43,698 nt of DNA. Origin: Arenicellales bacterium. Lineage in GTDB: Bacteria; Pseudomonadota; Gammaproteobacteria; BMS3Bbin11. The stretch's first letter is position 1; each line of letters starts with the position of its first letter. Made by a program: the position numbers and the translations under genes. The stretch spans positions 1 to 43,698 of the forward strand of contig JARFQE010000091.1 in assembly GCA_029287915.1 (NCBI GenBank). The letters are read 5' to 3'. Below the pieces are notes generated by a model. It made no database searches and was not told the origin of the DNA. It saw only the letters and a list, made by a program, of their open reading frames with translations. Positions 36,354 through 43,698 of this stretch are shown in pieces.

Positions 36354-37028
36354 TTATTGGGCTGCCAGCAACAATTTATTCAACTCATCTAGCCTCTCCC
36401 TGGTTCCGATATCAAACCACAGACCATGATGTATCTGGCCTGTGATCTGACCTGCCGAGATATATTTCCTTAACAATGGTGCAAGAGGGAATCGTTCTTT
36501 TTTACATTGATCAAAAAGCCCATGGCTGTAGATCCCGACACCGCTGAATGTCCATGTCAGCTGATGATTTTTCTTTTCCTTTACCCGCCTGTCTTCAAGC
36601 GAAAAGTCACCCAGGGGGTTATGGGGCGGGTTTTTTACAAGTATAAGATGGGCAAGGTTATTGATTTTCTGCGGCAGTAAGGAAAAATTAATATCGGTCC
36701 AGATATCACCATTAATGACCAGAAAAGGATCTGATTTTAGTAAAGGCAATGCTCTGACTATGCCACCTCCAGTTTCAAGTATTGCCCCACTCTCATCAGA
36801 GTAATGAATTTTCAGCTGGTAGCGTGAGCCATCACCGAGTTGGTCAATGATCTGTTGTCCAAGATGGCCTACGTTAATCACAATATCACGAAAACCTGCT
36901 ACGGAAAGAGCATGCAGATGGTGCTCAATCAGCAGGCTGTCTCCGGCCTGCAAAAGTGGTTTTGGTGTACAGTCAGTAAGTGGGCGTAATCGTTCACCAC
37001 GACCAGCTGCAAGAATCATCGCATACAT
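36354..37028 (-). CDS. murU: N-acetylmuramate alpha-1-phosphate uridylyltransferase
   Basis: The 224-residue nucleotidyltransferase starts MYAMILAAGRGERLRPLT and continues TPKPLL, the sugar-nucleotide pyrophosphorylase motif. VINGDIW contains the metal-binding Asp. In Pseudomonas, MurU makes UDP-MurNAc from MurNAc-1-phosphate, a wall-recycling route that bypasses fosfomycin-sensitive MurA. Its ATG overlaps the stop of the amgK gene, so the pair is translationally coupled. An alternative call is a mannose-1-phosphate guanylyltransferase-like enzyme, but the amgK partner and the divergent lptD support MurU. Confidence 0.9.
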   Translation of the reverse strand: MYAMILAAGRGERLRPLTDCTPKPLLQAGDSLLIEHHLHALSVAGFRDIVINVGHLGQQIIDQLGDGSRYQLKIHYSDESGAILETGGGIVRALPLLKSDPFLVINGDIWTDINFSLLPQKINNLAHLILVKNPPHNPLGDFSLEDRRVKEKKNHQLTWTFSGVGIYSHGLFDQCKKERFPLAPLLRKYISAGQITGQIHHGLWFDIGTRERLDELNKLLLAAQ

Positions 37029-38008
37029 TATTGCGGCACCGTTGATGCGACCAGGTTGTATAAGTCCTTCAAATCCTTGTCATTTTTCAGGGCTGATAAC
37101 AAATACCTCAGGGTCAGAGGGATATCATTCAAATATCTGTCTTTACCATCGCGGTGCGATAAGCGTGCGAAGATACCGGCAACTTTCAGATGACGCTGTA
37201 TGCCCATACGATGGAACCAGCGCAGGAATTGCTGTTCATCCTTCTGCTCAAGCAGGCCTGACTGTAAAGCCAGATCATGGTAAGCGAGTACCCAGTCTTC
37301 GACACGTTCAATAGGCCATTCAATGTAACAATCTTTCAATAGCGAAACCAGGTCATAGGTAATTGGTCCTGTTACAGCATCCTGAAAATCTATAACGCCT
37401 GGGTTATTAATATCAGTGATCATCAGATTGCGAGAATGAAAATCGCGGTGTACCCATAGTTGGGGTTGTTGCAGTGCCGAGTCGATCAGCAGCTGCCAGG
37501 CTTGATCCATTATTTTATTTTCTTCGTCTGTGATCTCTAGACCAAGATGAGTTGTCAGGTACCATTGCCGAAATAGATCCATTTCACCGTACAGCAGCTC
37601 AGCGGAATACGGTGGAAGGAAGTCGGGGTCATCAAAGGTGCCTGTTTGCAGGATGACCAGGCTAGCAAGAGCATCACCATAGAGGCGGTCTGCAGTGTGT
37701 TCATCCAAATGATCAAGATAGTGCTCACTTCCCAGATCAGACATCAACACAAGACCCAGTCCATATTCAGTGTGCAGTATTTCCGGCACGTTGATACCGA
37801 GCTTTCGAAAACGTCTGGCCAGCCGGCAGAATGTTGTGATTTCTTCATTCTCGGGTGGTGCATCCATAATAATCAGGCTGCTGTTGGCTATTAATAGCCT
37901 GAAATATCTGCGGAAGCTTGCGTCACTGGATGCCAGGTCAAGGCTGTATTCCTGGTCTGGGTAAAGCGTTCCAATCCAGTTTCGAATTATTTGTTTTCTT
38001 TTATCCAA
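37028..38008 (-). CDS. amgK: Anomeric MurNAc/GlcNAc kinase (phosphotransferase)
   Basis: The 326-residue APH-fold kinase has LASSDASFRRYFRL near the N-terminus, catalytic loop HRDFHSRN at 187-194 and IDFQDAVTGP with metal-binding Asp207. AmgK phosphorylates MurNAc and GlcNAc at the anomeric position, feeding MurU. The only possible start in the extended frame is a TTG at 38008: an in-frame TAA lies three codons upstream and the next Met would remove conserved sequence. An AAGGAG stands too far upstream (about 27 bases) to serve it, so initiation is probably weak. It is divergent from lptD with a 130-base gap. Confidence 0.92.
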   Translation of the reverse strand: MDKRKQIIRNWIGTLYPDQEYSLDLASSDASFRRYFRLLIANSSLIIMDAPPENEEITTFCRLARRFRKLGINVPEILHTEYGLGLVLMSDLGSEHYLDHLDEHTADRLYGDALASLVILQTGTFDDPDFLPPYSAELLYGEMDLFRQWYLTTHLGLEITDEENKIMDQAWQLLIDSALQQPQLWVHRDFHSRNLMITDINNPGVIDFQDAVTGPITYDLVSLLKDCYIEWPIERVEDWVLAYHDLALQSGLLEQKDEQQFLRWFHRMGIQRHLKVAGIFARLSHRDGKDRYLNDIPLTLRYLLSALKNDKDLKDLYNLVASTVPQ

Positions 38009-38138
38009 TAGTCTTTAATCCATCTGTATAATAATCTCCTTCAGATATATTAGAAGGCTTGAAGGGGTATTCATTCTATGCGATTTTACACAACCCATAA
38101 CATACATTTTTAAGCCTGCATAAGGGATATTTAATCGA

Positions 38139-40385
38139 ATGCATATAAAAATAACTCTCTCTGTCTCTATTTTTCTTTCTTCACTTTCACCAATTGTCAC
38201 ACATGCGTTCAGTATTGATGAATACACAAAGTACCTGCTGGATGCCTACCATGAAGCCTTCACCGGTGTTTGTGAGGCTGATACGGTAGATTTAAGGGCA
38301 TCCGATAGTGAATTGAAGCCTGGAGCTGTTGCCATTGAAGCAGATCAAACAGAACTGATTGGAAACAAATTGATATTTACCGGCAATGCAGAAATTGAAC
38401 GTGACGGGATGATGGTTAATGCCGATAAACTGTCCTATGACAAGGAAGGGGATACCTTTACAGGTCAGGGCGATATCCGCATTCAGGATCCATCAGGTAA
38501 CGTTTTCCAGGCACAGTCTATGGAAATGGAGGTAGAGACTGTAATTGGTACTGCAGAGGATGTTCAATATAGTCTGACATCAAACCTGCAGGACGGAAAA
38601 ATTGAAGGAACTAACTATATTCGCGCCCATGGCGTAGCGAAACGTATCGATTTTGAAGGTCATGATCTGGTGACATTGCATGATGCGACTTATTCGACCT
38701 GCAGAAAAGACAAGGAAATTGCCGTTCTCAATGCGGGTAAAATAGAACTGGATAAATCGGCCGGTGTTGGCAAGGCCAGAAACATGAAACTACGTCTGTA
38801 CGATGTGCCCGTTTTCTGGTTCCCCTATGTCAGTTTTTCCCTGAATGATGACCGTAAAAGTGGCTTCCTGATGCCGTCATTTGGTTCATCTGACCGTTCG
38901 GGAACATTCATTAAAGTGCCTTATTACTTCAATATTGCACCCAGTATGGATGCCACCCTCAGCGGCAACTATTACAGTAAGCGAGGCGCCCAGCTACAGG
39001 GAGAATACCGCTATCTCAATAAAGGGGGTAAAGGCAACATTAATGGCGCCTATCTGGCAGATGACAAGGAGACAGGTGAAAACAGATATGGATACCGCGT
39101 TGATTTACGCCAGCAATTTGCACGCAGCTGGTCAGCTGCGGTCAATTATTCAGAAGTTTCTGACGAAGACTATTTCGAGGATTTCTCCGGTAACCTGCTG
39201 TTGACCTCTACCACCTATTTGAGACAGGAGGGTCGGATAGATTACTCAGGACGCTACTTCCGCGCCGATGCGTTGTACTCGAAGTTTCAAACTATCGATG
39301 ATGATATTCCAGAAGCAAGTCGACCTTATAAACGTGAACCGGCGATCAGCTTTTCAACAAATATCCCGAAATTTAATGATTTTAAGTTTGACGCCTACGG
39401 CAGTTACACAGATTTCCAGAGAACTGACAGGATTAGCGGACCGCGTTCGGACCTGGGAGCCAGTGTTGCCTATGACTTCAGGAAGATTTACGGCTTCTTT
39501 AAACCAAAAGCGACCTTTCGCTACACTGCTTATGATCTGACCAATATTGCAGCTGATGAGACCAGTGATCCGGATCGTAGCCTGGGGATATTCTCTGTTG
39601 ATGGTGGACTCTATTTTGATAAGGCATCATTTATCAAGGGTAAGGATTTTACTACCACCCTGGAGCCTCGACTTTTTTATCTGTATGTGCCGTTTGAGGA
39701 TCAAACCGATATTCCGGTGTTTGACACCGGCGAAAACACATTTAGTATGGGCACTATGTTCAGAGAAAATCGCTTTACTGGTCCTGATCGAATTGGTGAT
39801 GCGAATCAGCTGACAGTGGCGTTGACCTCGAGGTTTCTTGATGAGAGCAGTGGCGAAGAATTGCTTAGAGGGACACTGGGGCAGATCTACTATTTTGCCG
39901 ATAGAAAGGTGAGCCTGTCTACCGACCCTACAGCTCCTCAAACATTCAACCGCTCTGATTTTGTTGGAGAGTTATATACCCGACTGGCTAATAAATTCTA
40001 TATGTATAACTTTTTCCAATATGATTCTGACGAGAGTCAAGTAGCTGTTTTCAATACCGACCTGAGGTATACAAAAGATGCACGTCGAGCAGTGAAGATT
40101 GGATATTACTATAATAATTTCGATTCAAATAATCCCCCTTCAGAGCAAGTGAATGCCGATGTGATCTGGGCACTGGCTCCACGCTGGCAGGCCGCTGCAA
40201 ATGCTCGCTATGATATTGAACAGGGTGATTTCCTGCGCGGTGGGTTTGATATTGGTTACAGTGCATGCTGCTGGGGTATTAAACTCGGCGCTCAACGACG
40301 AATTGACAACAATAGTGAATATGTCAATTCGTTCCTGGTGACCTTTGAATTGAACGGTTTGACCAAAATAAGTAGTAATTTTTAG
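38139..40385 (+). CDS. lptD: LPS-assembly protein LptD
   Basis: The 748-residue precursor has a signal peptide (MHIKITLSVSIFLSSLSPIVTHA). A periplasmic OstA jellyroll domain (about 65-180) and a beta-barrel to the C-terminus follow. The cysteine pattern needed for LptD maturation is kept: Cys45 near the N-terminus, Cys188 at the end of the jellyroll and the adjacent pair Cys710-Cys711. This matches the E. coli C31, C173, C724, C725 arrangement. With LptE it inserts lipopolysaccharide in the outer leaflet. The C-terminal FELNGLTKISSNF ends in Phe, as expected for BAM recognition. It lies next to surA, a typical pairing. Confidence 0.97.
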   Translation: MHIKITLSVSIFLSSLSPIVTHAFSIDEYTKYLLDAYHEAFTGVCEADTVDLRASDSELKPGAVAIEADQTELIGNKLIFTGNAEIERDGMMVNADKLSYDKEGDTFTGQGDIRIQDPSGNVFQAQSMEMEVETVIGTAEDVQYSLTSNLQDGKIEGTNYIRAHGVAKRIDFEGHDLVTLHDATYSTCRKDKEIAVLNAGKIELDKSAGVGKARNMKLRLYDVPVFWFPYVSFSLNDDRKSGFLMPSFGSSDRSGTFIKVPYYFNIAPSMDATLSGNYYSKRGAQLQGEYRYLNKGGKGNINGAYLADDKETGENRYGYRVDLRQQFARSWSAAVNYSEVSDEDYFEDFSGNLLLTSTTYLRQEGRIDYSGRYFRADALYSKFQTIDDDIPEASRPYKREPAISFSTNIPKFNDFKFDAYGSYTDFQRTDRISGPRSDLGASVAYDFRKIYGFFKPKATFRYTAYDLTNIAADETSDPDRSLGIFSVDGGLYFDKASFIKGKDFTTTLEPRLFYLYVPFEDQTDIPVFDTGENTFSMGTMFRENRFTGPDRIGDANQLTVALTSRFLDESSGEELLRGTLGQIYYFADRKVSLSTDPTAPQTFNRSDFVGELYTRLANKFYMYNFFQYDSDESQVAVFNTDLRYTKDARRAVKIGYYYNNFDSNNPPSEQVNADVIWALAPRWQAAANARYDIEQGDFLRGGFDIGYSACCWGIKLGAQRRIDNNSEYVNSFLVTFELNGLTKISSNF

Positions 40386-40435
40386 CCACTAGTTACATTG
40401 GGACAAGTCTCTCTGATAACACTGGACATGATCAT

Positions 40436-41749
40436 ATGTTGAAAAATCTTTCTGGCCTGCTTGCCGGAATACTTCTGTTATTTATCTCTTTACCCGGAGG
40501 AGCTCAGGCCGCACAGGCTACAATGCTGGACCGTGTACTGGTTGTTGTCAATGACGACATCATCACCCTTGGTGAATTTGAGGCAGCCCTCAATGGCATG
40601 CGTAAACAACTTGTATCTGCTGGCAAAGAAATGCCTCCGGAAAAATTACTGAAAGAAAAAGTACTCGAACAGCTGGTATTTGAAAAGCTGCTGCAATTAC
40701 ATGCTGTTGAAACAGGGATAAACGTTACCGATGTTATGCTTGACAGGGCTATGGAAAACCTGGCTAAGAAGAATAACATGAGTGTGCCACAAGTATTGGC
40801 TCAACTAAAAGAAGATGGTATCAGTGAGGCTGTGTTTAAAGAAAACCTCAGGAATCAGCTACTTGTACAGCGAGTTATTGACCGTGATGTTAAGGGCTCC
40901 GTTTCTGTGCTGGATAGTGAAGTGGATGGCATTTTACGCAATATGTCCCAAGCTCAGCCTGATCGAGTCTATAATGTTTCGCATATACAGCTGCCTGTAA
41001 GTGAAGAAGCATCGCCAGCGGAAATAGAAAATGGGGTGCAGAAAGGACGTGAACTACGCCAGCGTATTCTTGCAGGGAATATCAGTTTTGAAGAGGCTGC
41101 AAGAAATTATTCCGTGGCAGGAAATGCAGAAGATGGCGGAGCACTGGGATGGAAAACAGTAGATAAACTGCCTGCGCTTTTTGCTGATGCTTTAAAAGAA
41201 ATGAATGAAGGCGATATTAGTAGTCCGCTTGTAAGTCCCGGTGGCATCTTTCTGTTGCGGCTGAACCAGCTTAAAGGGGATCAGAACCAACAAATAGTGA
41301 GCCAGAGTCGGGCGAGGCATATTTTACTAAAGGCAACGAATAAGGTTGATATTCAGCACGCAATGACAGAGCTTGAGAAAATTCGACAGAAGGTTCTCGC
41401 CGGTGAAGATTTTGGTATTCTTGCTGCAGAAATATCCCAGGATCCCGGCAGTGCCATAAAAGGTGGAGAACTGGGATGGCTCAATAAGGGGGATACCGTG
41501 CCGGAATTTGAAAAAGCCATGGATAATCTGCAAGTCGGTGAAATTTCACAACCGATAGTTAGTCAATTCGGGGTTCACCTGATCCAGCTCGAGGAAAGAC
41601 GAGAGGTCGACATCACTGAGCAAAAGCGCCGAGATGCAATCAGGCAGCAGATTGGTAAGCGAAAAGTTGCCGAAAAATACGACCAGTTCCTGAAACAGTT
41701 AAAAAGCAGGGCATATATAGACTATCGTACACCGCTGGATGAGATATGA
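40436..41749 (+). CDS. surA: Periplasmic chaperone / peptidyl-prolyl isomerase SurA
   Basis: The 437-residue precursor has a signal peptide ending near GGAQAAQA. A SurA N-domain follows (MLDRVLVVVNDDIITLGEFEAAL). Two parvulin domains are visible, starting about RVYNVSHIQLPV and about SRARHILLKA, each with the GG(A/E)LGW block. A C-terminal helix completes the chaperone core. SurA escorts unfolded outer-membrane proteins, including LptD, to the BAM complex, and E. coli has the same lptD-surA order. It starts 50 bases after lptD. The usual pdxA and ksgA are absent downstream; amtB lies there in the opposite direction. Confidence 0.97.
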   Translation: MLKNLSGLLAGILLLFISLPGGAQAAQATMLDRVLVVVNDDIITLGEFEAALNGMRKQLVSAGKEMPPEKLLKEKVLEQLVFEKLLQLHAVETGINVTDVMLDRAMENLAKKNNMSVPQVLAQLKEDGISEAVFKENLRNQLLVQRVIDRDVKGSVSVLDSEVDGILRNMSQAQPDRVYNVSHIQLPVSEEASPAEIENGVQKGRELRQRILAGNISFEEAARNYSVAGNAEDGGALGWKTVDKLPALFADALKEMNEGDISSPLVSPGGIFLLRLNQLKGDQNQQIVSQSRARHILLKATNKVDIQHAMTELEKIRQKVLAGEDFGILAAEISQDPGSAIKGGELGWLNKGDTVPEFEKAMDNLQVGEISQPIVSQFGVHLIQLEERREVDITEQKRRDAIRQQIGKRKVAEKYDQFLKQLKSRAYIDYRTPLDEI

Positions 41750-42043
41750 ATGCCAGGAGGAAACAGGTAAGGTAAAAGGGGAAAGTTAAAATAAATGTTG
41801 ACACCTGATGTGATGGATTTTATTTCTTCCTCTGCATTGATCGGACAATCGGAAATAGGGTCGGGTTACTGAAGCTGAGCAGATACCAGACATTCGCAAA
41901 ACAGGCTAAATGTCTCAGTTCGGCCAGGTGCGGTCATTAAGTTTTCAAGTACTCTGACCCCTTGATCGCCTTGATCGAAAAAAATAAAAGAATGCCGGAA
42001 CCGGTTTCCTTACCTCTTTTACCTTTCCTCCTTTCCCCTGCTT
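41750..42043. other. Non-coding gap between surA and amtB ends, possible decayed repeat element
   Basis: No gene is seen in this 294-base convergent gap. It holds an imperfect inverted pair, AGGGTCGGGTTACTGAA at 41857-41873 versus TTCAAGTACTCTGACCCCT at 41944-41962. The latter reads AGGGGTCAGAGTACTTGAA on the other strand. Purine-rich sequence at 41756-41787 is partly complementary to the pyrimidine-rich 42003-42040. A direct TTGATCGCC/TTGATCG repeat lies at 41962-41977. A worn REP- or MITE-like element is possible. Confidence 0.35.
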
Positions 42044-43345
42044 TTAAAGGTCATACCCCCGTTCTTCATGCATATGAATATCGAGCCCCTGAATTTCCTG
42101 CTCTTCAGAAACGCGTAAGCCTTTTGTCAACAAGCTGACGACTTTAAGGATGATATAGCTGACAAAAGCGGTATAGGTAACCGTTGCAATAACACCAATG
42201 AGCTGTACTTTCATTTGACCCGCCATGGTTTCGATACCATCGGCGAAACCAAAACCGCTGAAGATGCCAAGGCTAGTTGCAGAAAATACACCAGCGAGGA
42301 GAGTGCCGAGGATTCCGCCGACACCATGAACCGGAAATACATCTAGCGAATCATCAATTTTCATCACAGTTTTCAGCCATGTGGTTACACTGAAGCAAAT
42401 CGCACCTGCAAAAAACCCTATCACCAGGGCACCAGCTGGGCCAACAAATCCTGAAGCACCTGTAATTGTTCCAAGACCAGCAACCATTCCGGTTACAGTG
42501 CCCAGTGCACTGGGCTTGCCATAGCGTATCCACTCGATAAACATCCATGTCAGGGCACCTGTAGCGGCAGCTATATGCGTGACCAGCATGGCCATGCCTG
42601 CATCGCCATTTGCTGCCAGTGCGCTGCCGCCATTGAAACCAAACCAGCCAACCCATAACATGCCTGCGCCACCAACGGTCATGGTCATGTTATGAGGCAT
42701 CATCGCTGCTGTTCCAAAGCCCCTGCGAGGACCCAGAACCAATGCAGCAACAAGGGCAGCTACGCCGGCTGTTATATGTACGACGGTCCCGCCTGCAAAA
42801 TCATACAGCCCCATACTTGCCAGCCAGCCACCACCCCAGACCCAGTGTGTTATAGGGACGTAAACAGCCAGCAACCAGATAGCACTGAATAGTAGTACAG
42901 AACTAAATTTCATACGTTCAGCGAAGCCCCCGATAATCAGGGCAGGGGTGATGATGGCGAATGTCATCTGGAACATTGCAAAAAGACTTTCGGGAATGTC
43001 GCCTGCCAAGGTGTCTTTGCCGATACCGGTCATGAATGCCTTGTCAAAATCGCCAATAAAGGAATTGCCTTCTGAAAACGCCAGGCTATAGCCAAAGCTA
43101 AACCACAAAATAGATGAAATGCCAGCTATTGCAAAGCATTGCATCAGTATCGACAGAACATTCTTGGAGCGAACCAGTCCACCGTAAAACAGGGCCAGGC
43201 CGGGCAGGGTCATAAACAAAACCAATGCCGTAGAGGCAAGGATCCATGCAGAGTTACCGGTGTCCAGTGCAACATCTTCTGCGAATGCTGGCAAGCTGAT
43301 ACAAATCATTATCAGGCCTGCAAGACCTGTTTTAAATTGATTCAT
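42044..43345 (-). CDS. amtB: Ammonium transporter, Amt/MEP/Rh family
   Basis: The 433-residue precursor has a signal peptide (FKTGLAGLIMICISLPAFA). Eleven helices of the Amt fold follow, with the family signature DFAGGTVVHITAGVAALVAALVLGPRRG and a FGFNGGSALAANG block; SWMFIEW-like and VHGVGGILGTLLAGVF segments carry the twin-His and pore Phe neighbourhood. It conducts ammonium across the inner membrane. The Met at 43345 has GGAGAAG just upstream and is preferred over 43357, whose AAGGA is directly adjacent. The C-terminal tail (EEQEIQGLDIHMHEERGYDL) is the normal P-II-responsive end, although the upstream P-II gene is broken. Confidence 0.96.
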   Translation of the reverse strand: MNQFKTGLAGLIMICISLPAFAEDVALDTGNSAWILASTALVLFMTLPGLALFYGGLVRSKNVLSILMQCFAIAGISSILWFSFGYSLAFSEGNSFIGDFDKAFMTGIGKDTLAGDIPESLFAMFQMTFAIITPALIIGGFAERMKFSSVLLFSAIWLLAVYVPITHWVWGGGWLASMGLYDFAGGTVVHITAGVAALVAALVLGPRRGFGTAAMMPHNMTMTVGGAGMLWVGWFGFNGGSALAANGDAGMAMLVTHIAAATGALTWMFIEWIRYGKPSALGTVTGMVAGLGTITGASGFVGPAGALVIGFFAGAICFSVTTWLKTVMKIDDSLDVFPVHGVGGILGTLLAGVFSATSLGIFSGFGFADGIETMAGQMKVQLIGVIATVTYTAFVSYIILKVVSLLTKGLRVSEEQEIQGLDIHMHEERGYDL

Positions 43346-43458
43346 GAACTTCTCCATTCCTTAACAAAAAAGGTATACATCCAGGCAGGATATCTTATAA
43401 CGGGTGCTTGTTATTTTTTTACTATGCTAACAGAGCGTTGATCAGCTAGAGACAAAAG

Positions 43459-43506
43459 AATTAATCGTTTAATTAATCATTTAATTAATCATTTAATTAA
43501 TCATTT
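43459..43506. repeat. Four tandem copies of a 12-base AT-rich unit
   Basis: AATTAATCATTT is repeated four times; only the first copy has G in place of A at position nine. Each unit contains the palindrome TTAATTAA at its junction. The array sits between the stop of the P-II pseudogene and the amtB start, on the upstream side of amtB. A role in amtB expression or simple slippage are both possible. Confidence 0.9.
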
Positions 43507-43517
43507 GTGCTTATTTG

Positions 43518-43698
43518 CTATATCGCATCAGGGCCGGTTTCTCCGGTACGAATTCGAATAACATTTTCAAGATCATGTATAAATATTTTTCCATCACCGA
43601 TTTTTCAAGTCACAGCAGAGTTGACTATCGCATAAATCACCGAATATACATGGTCTGCAGCAATGGCGATCTAATGCTTTACCTTGGGCAGGAAATCT
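43518..43698 (-). pseudogene. P-II nitrogen regulatory protein pseudogene (glnK/glnB-like), 5' part beyond the window
   Basis: Reading leftward from the right edge in one frame gives DFLPKVKH, stop, IAIAADHVYSVIYAIVNSAVT, stop, then KIGDGKIFIHDLENVIRIRT and GETGPDAI to a TAG at 43518-43520. These are the ordered C-terminal blocks of a P-II protein. The first stop (TAG, 43671-43673) stands where family members have Glu after KVK-L. The second (TGA, 43605-43607) stands where they have Gly in TGKIGDGKIF. Both are single-base nonsense changes (for example GGA to TGA), without frameshift. Position upstream of amtB identifies it as the usual glnK partner. The T-loop and N-terminus lie outside the window. 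Confidence 0.88.

Overview
The window reads as a gammaproteobacterial chromosome segment of moderate GC. The housekeeping blocks are of the kind seen in free-living and symbiotic Gammaproteobacteria: gatCAB divergent from mreBCD, then mrdA-rodA-mltB-rlpA-dacA-dat-ybeD-lipB-lipA, and murU/amgK divergent from lptD-surA. A secreted Gly/Tyr/Pro-rich protein resembling sulfur globule envelope proteins (13257-13625) hints at a sulfur oxidiser. That lifestyle is inferred from one low-complexity protein and is not proven. I saw no rRNA, tRNA, CRISPR array or intact insertion sequence.

Layout. 1-84: tail of an unidentified gene. 307-2115: recQ. 2216-6737: a five-gene surface-polysaccharide cassette (flippase, sulfotransferase, FkbM methyltransferase, family 2 glycosyltransferase, second FkbM methyltransferase), locally AT-rich. 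6867-10688: rsd/algQ-type anti-sigma factor, ArnT-like GT39 transferase, sialidase-like BNR protein and a membrane protein, with overlapping stop/start codons. 10714-13172: phhB, an LpxL-type acyltransferase, an ICMT-like membrane protein and a VOC protein. 13257-13625: the sulfur-globule-like protein, closed by a strong bidirectional terminator. 13870-20308 (minus): four-gene envelope cluster DUF1302, DUF1329, YCF48-like, RND/MMPL. 20436-21060: pseudogene of a 2-hydroxychromene-2-carboxylate isomerase-like protein. 21070-24339 (minus): gatB, gatA, gatC. 24590-36027 (plus): rod-shape, peptidoglycan and lipoate genes. 36354-38008 (minus): murU and amgK. 38139-41749: lptD and surA. 42044-43345 (minus): amtB. 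43518-43698 (minus): a P-II (glnK/glnB) pseudogene running off the edge.

How the genes work together. MreBCD, PBP2 and RodA form the elongasome. MltB, RlpA and DacA trim the wall, and AmgK with MurU recycle MurNAc into UDP-MurNAc. LptD and SurA build the outer membrane, and the LpxL-type enzyme acylates lipid A. The cassette at 2216-6737 and the GT39/sialidase-like set at 7298-10688 probably decorate surface glycans. The DUF1302/DUF1329/YCF48/RND set looks like a trans-envelope export or lipid-trafficking machine of unknown substrate.

Most notable: two independently broken genes (a P-II protein directly upstream of an intact amtB, and a DsbA-fold isomerase), each with two disabling lesions; the four-gene envelope cluster; the sulfotransferase-containing polysaccharide cassette; and the GT39/sialidase-like/membrane-protein triad coupled to an anti-sigma factor gene.
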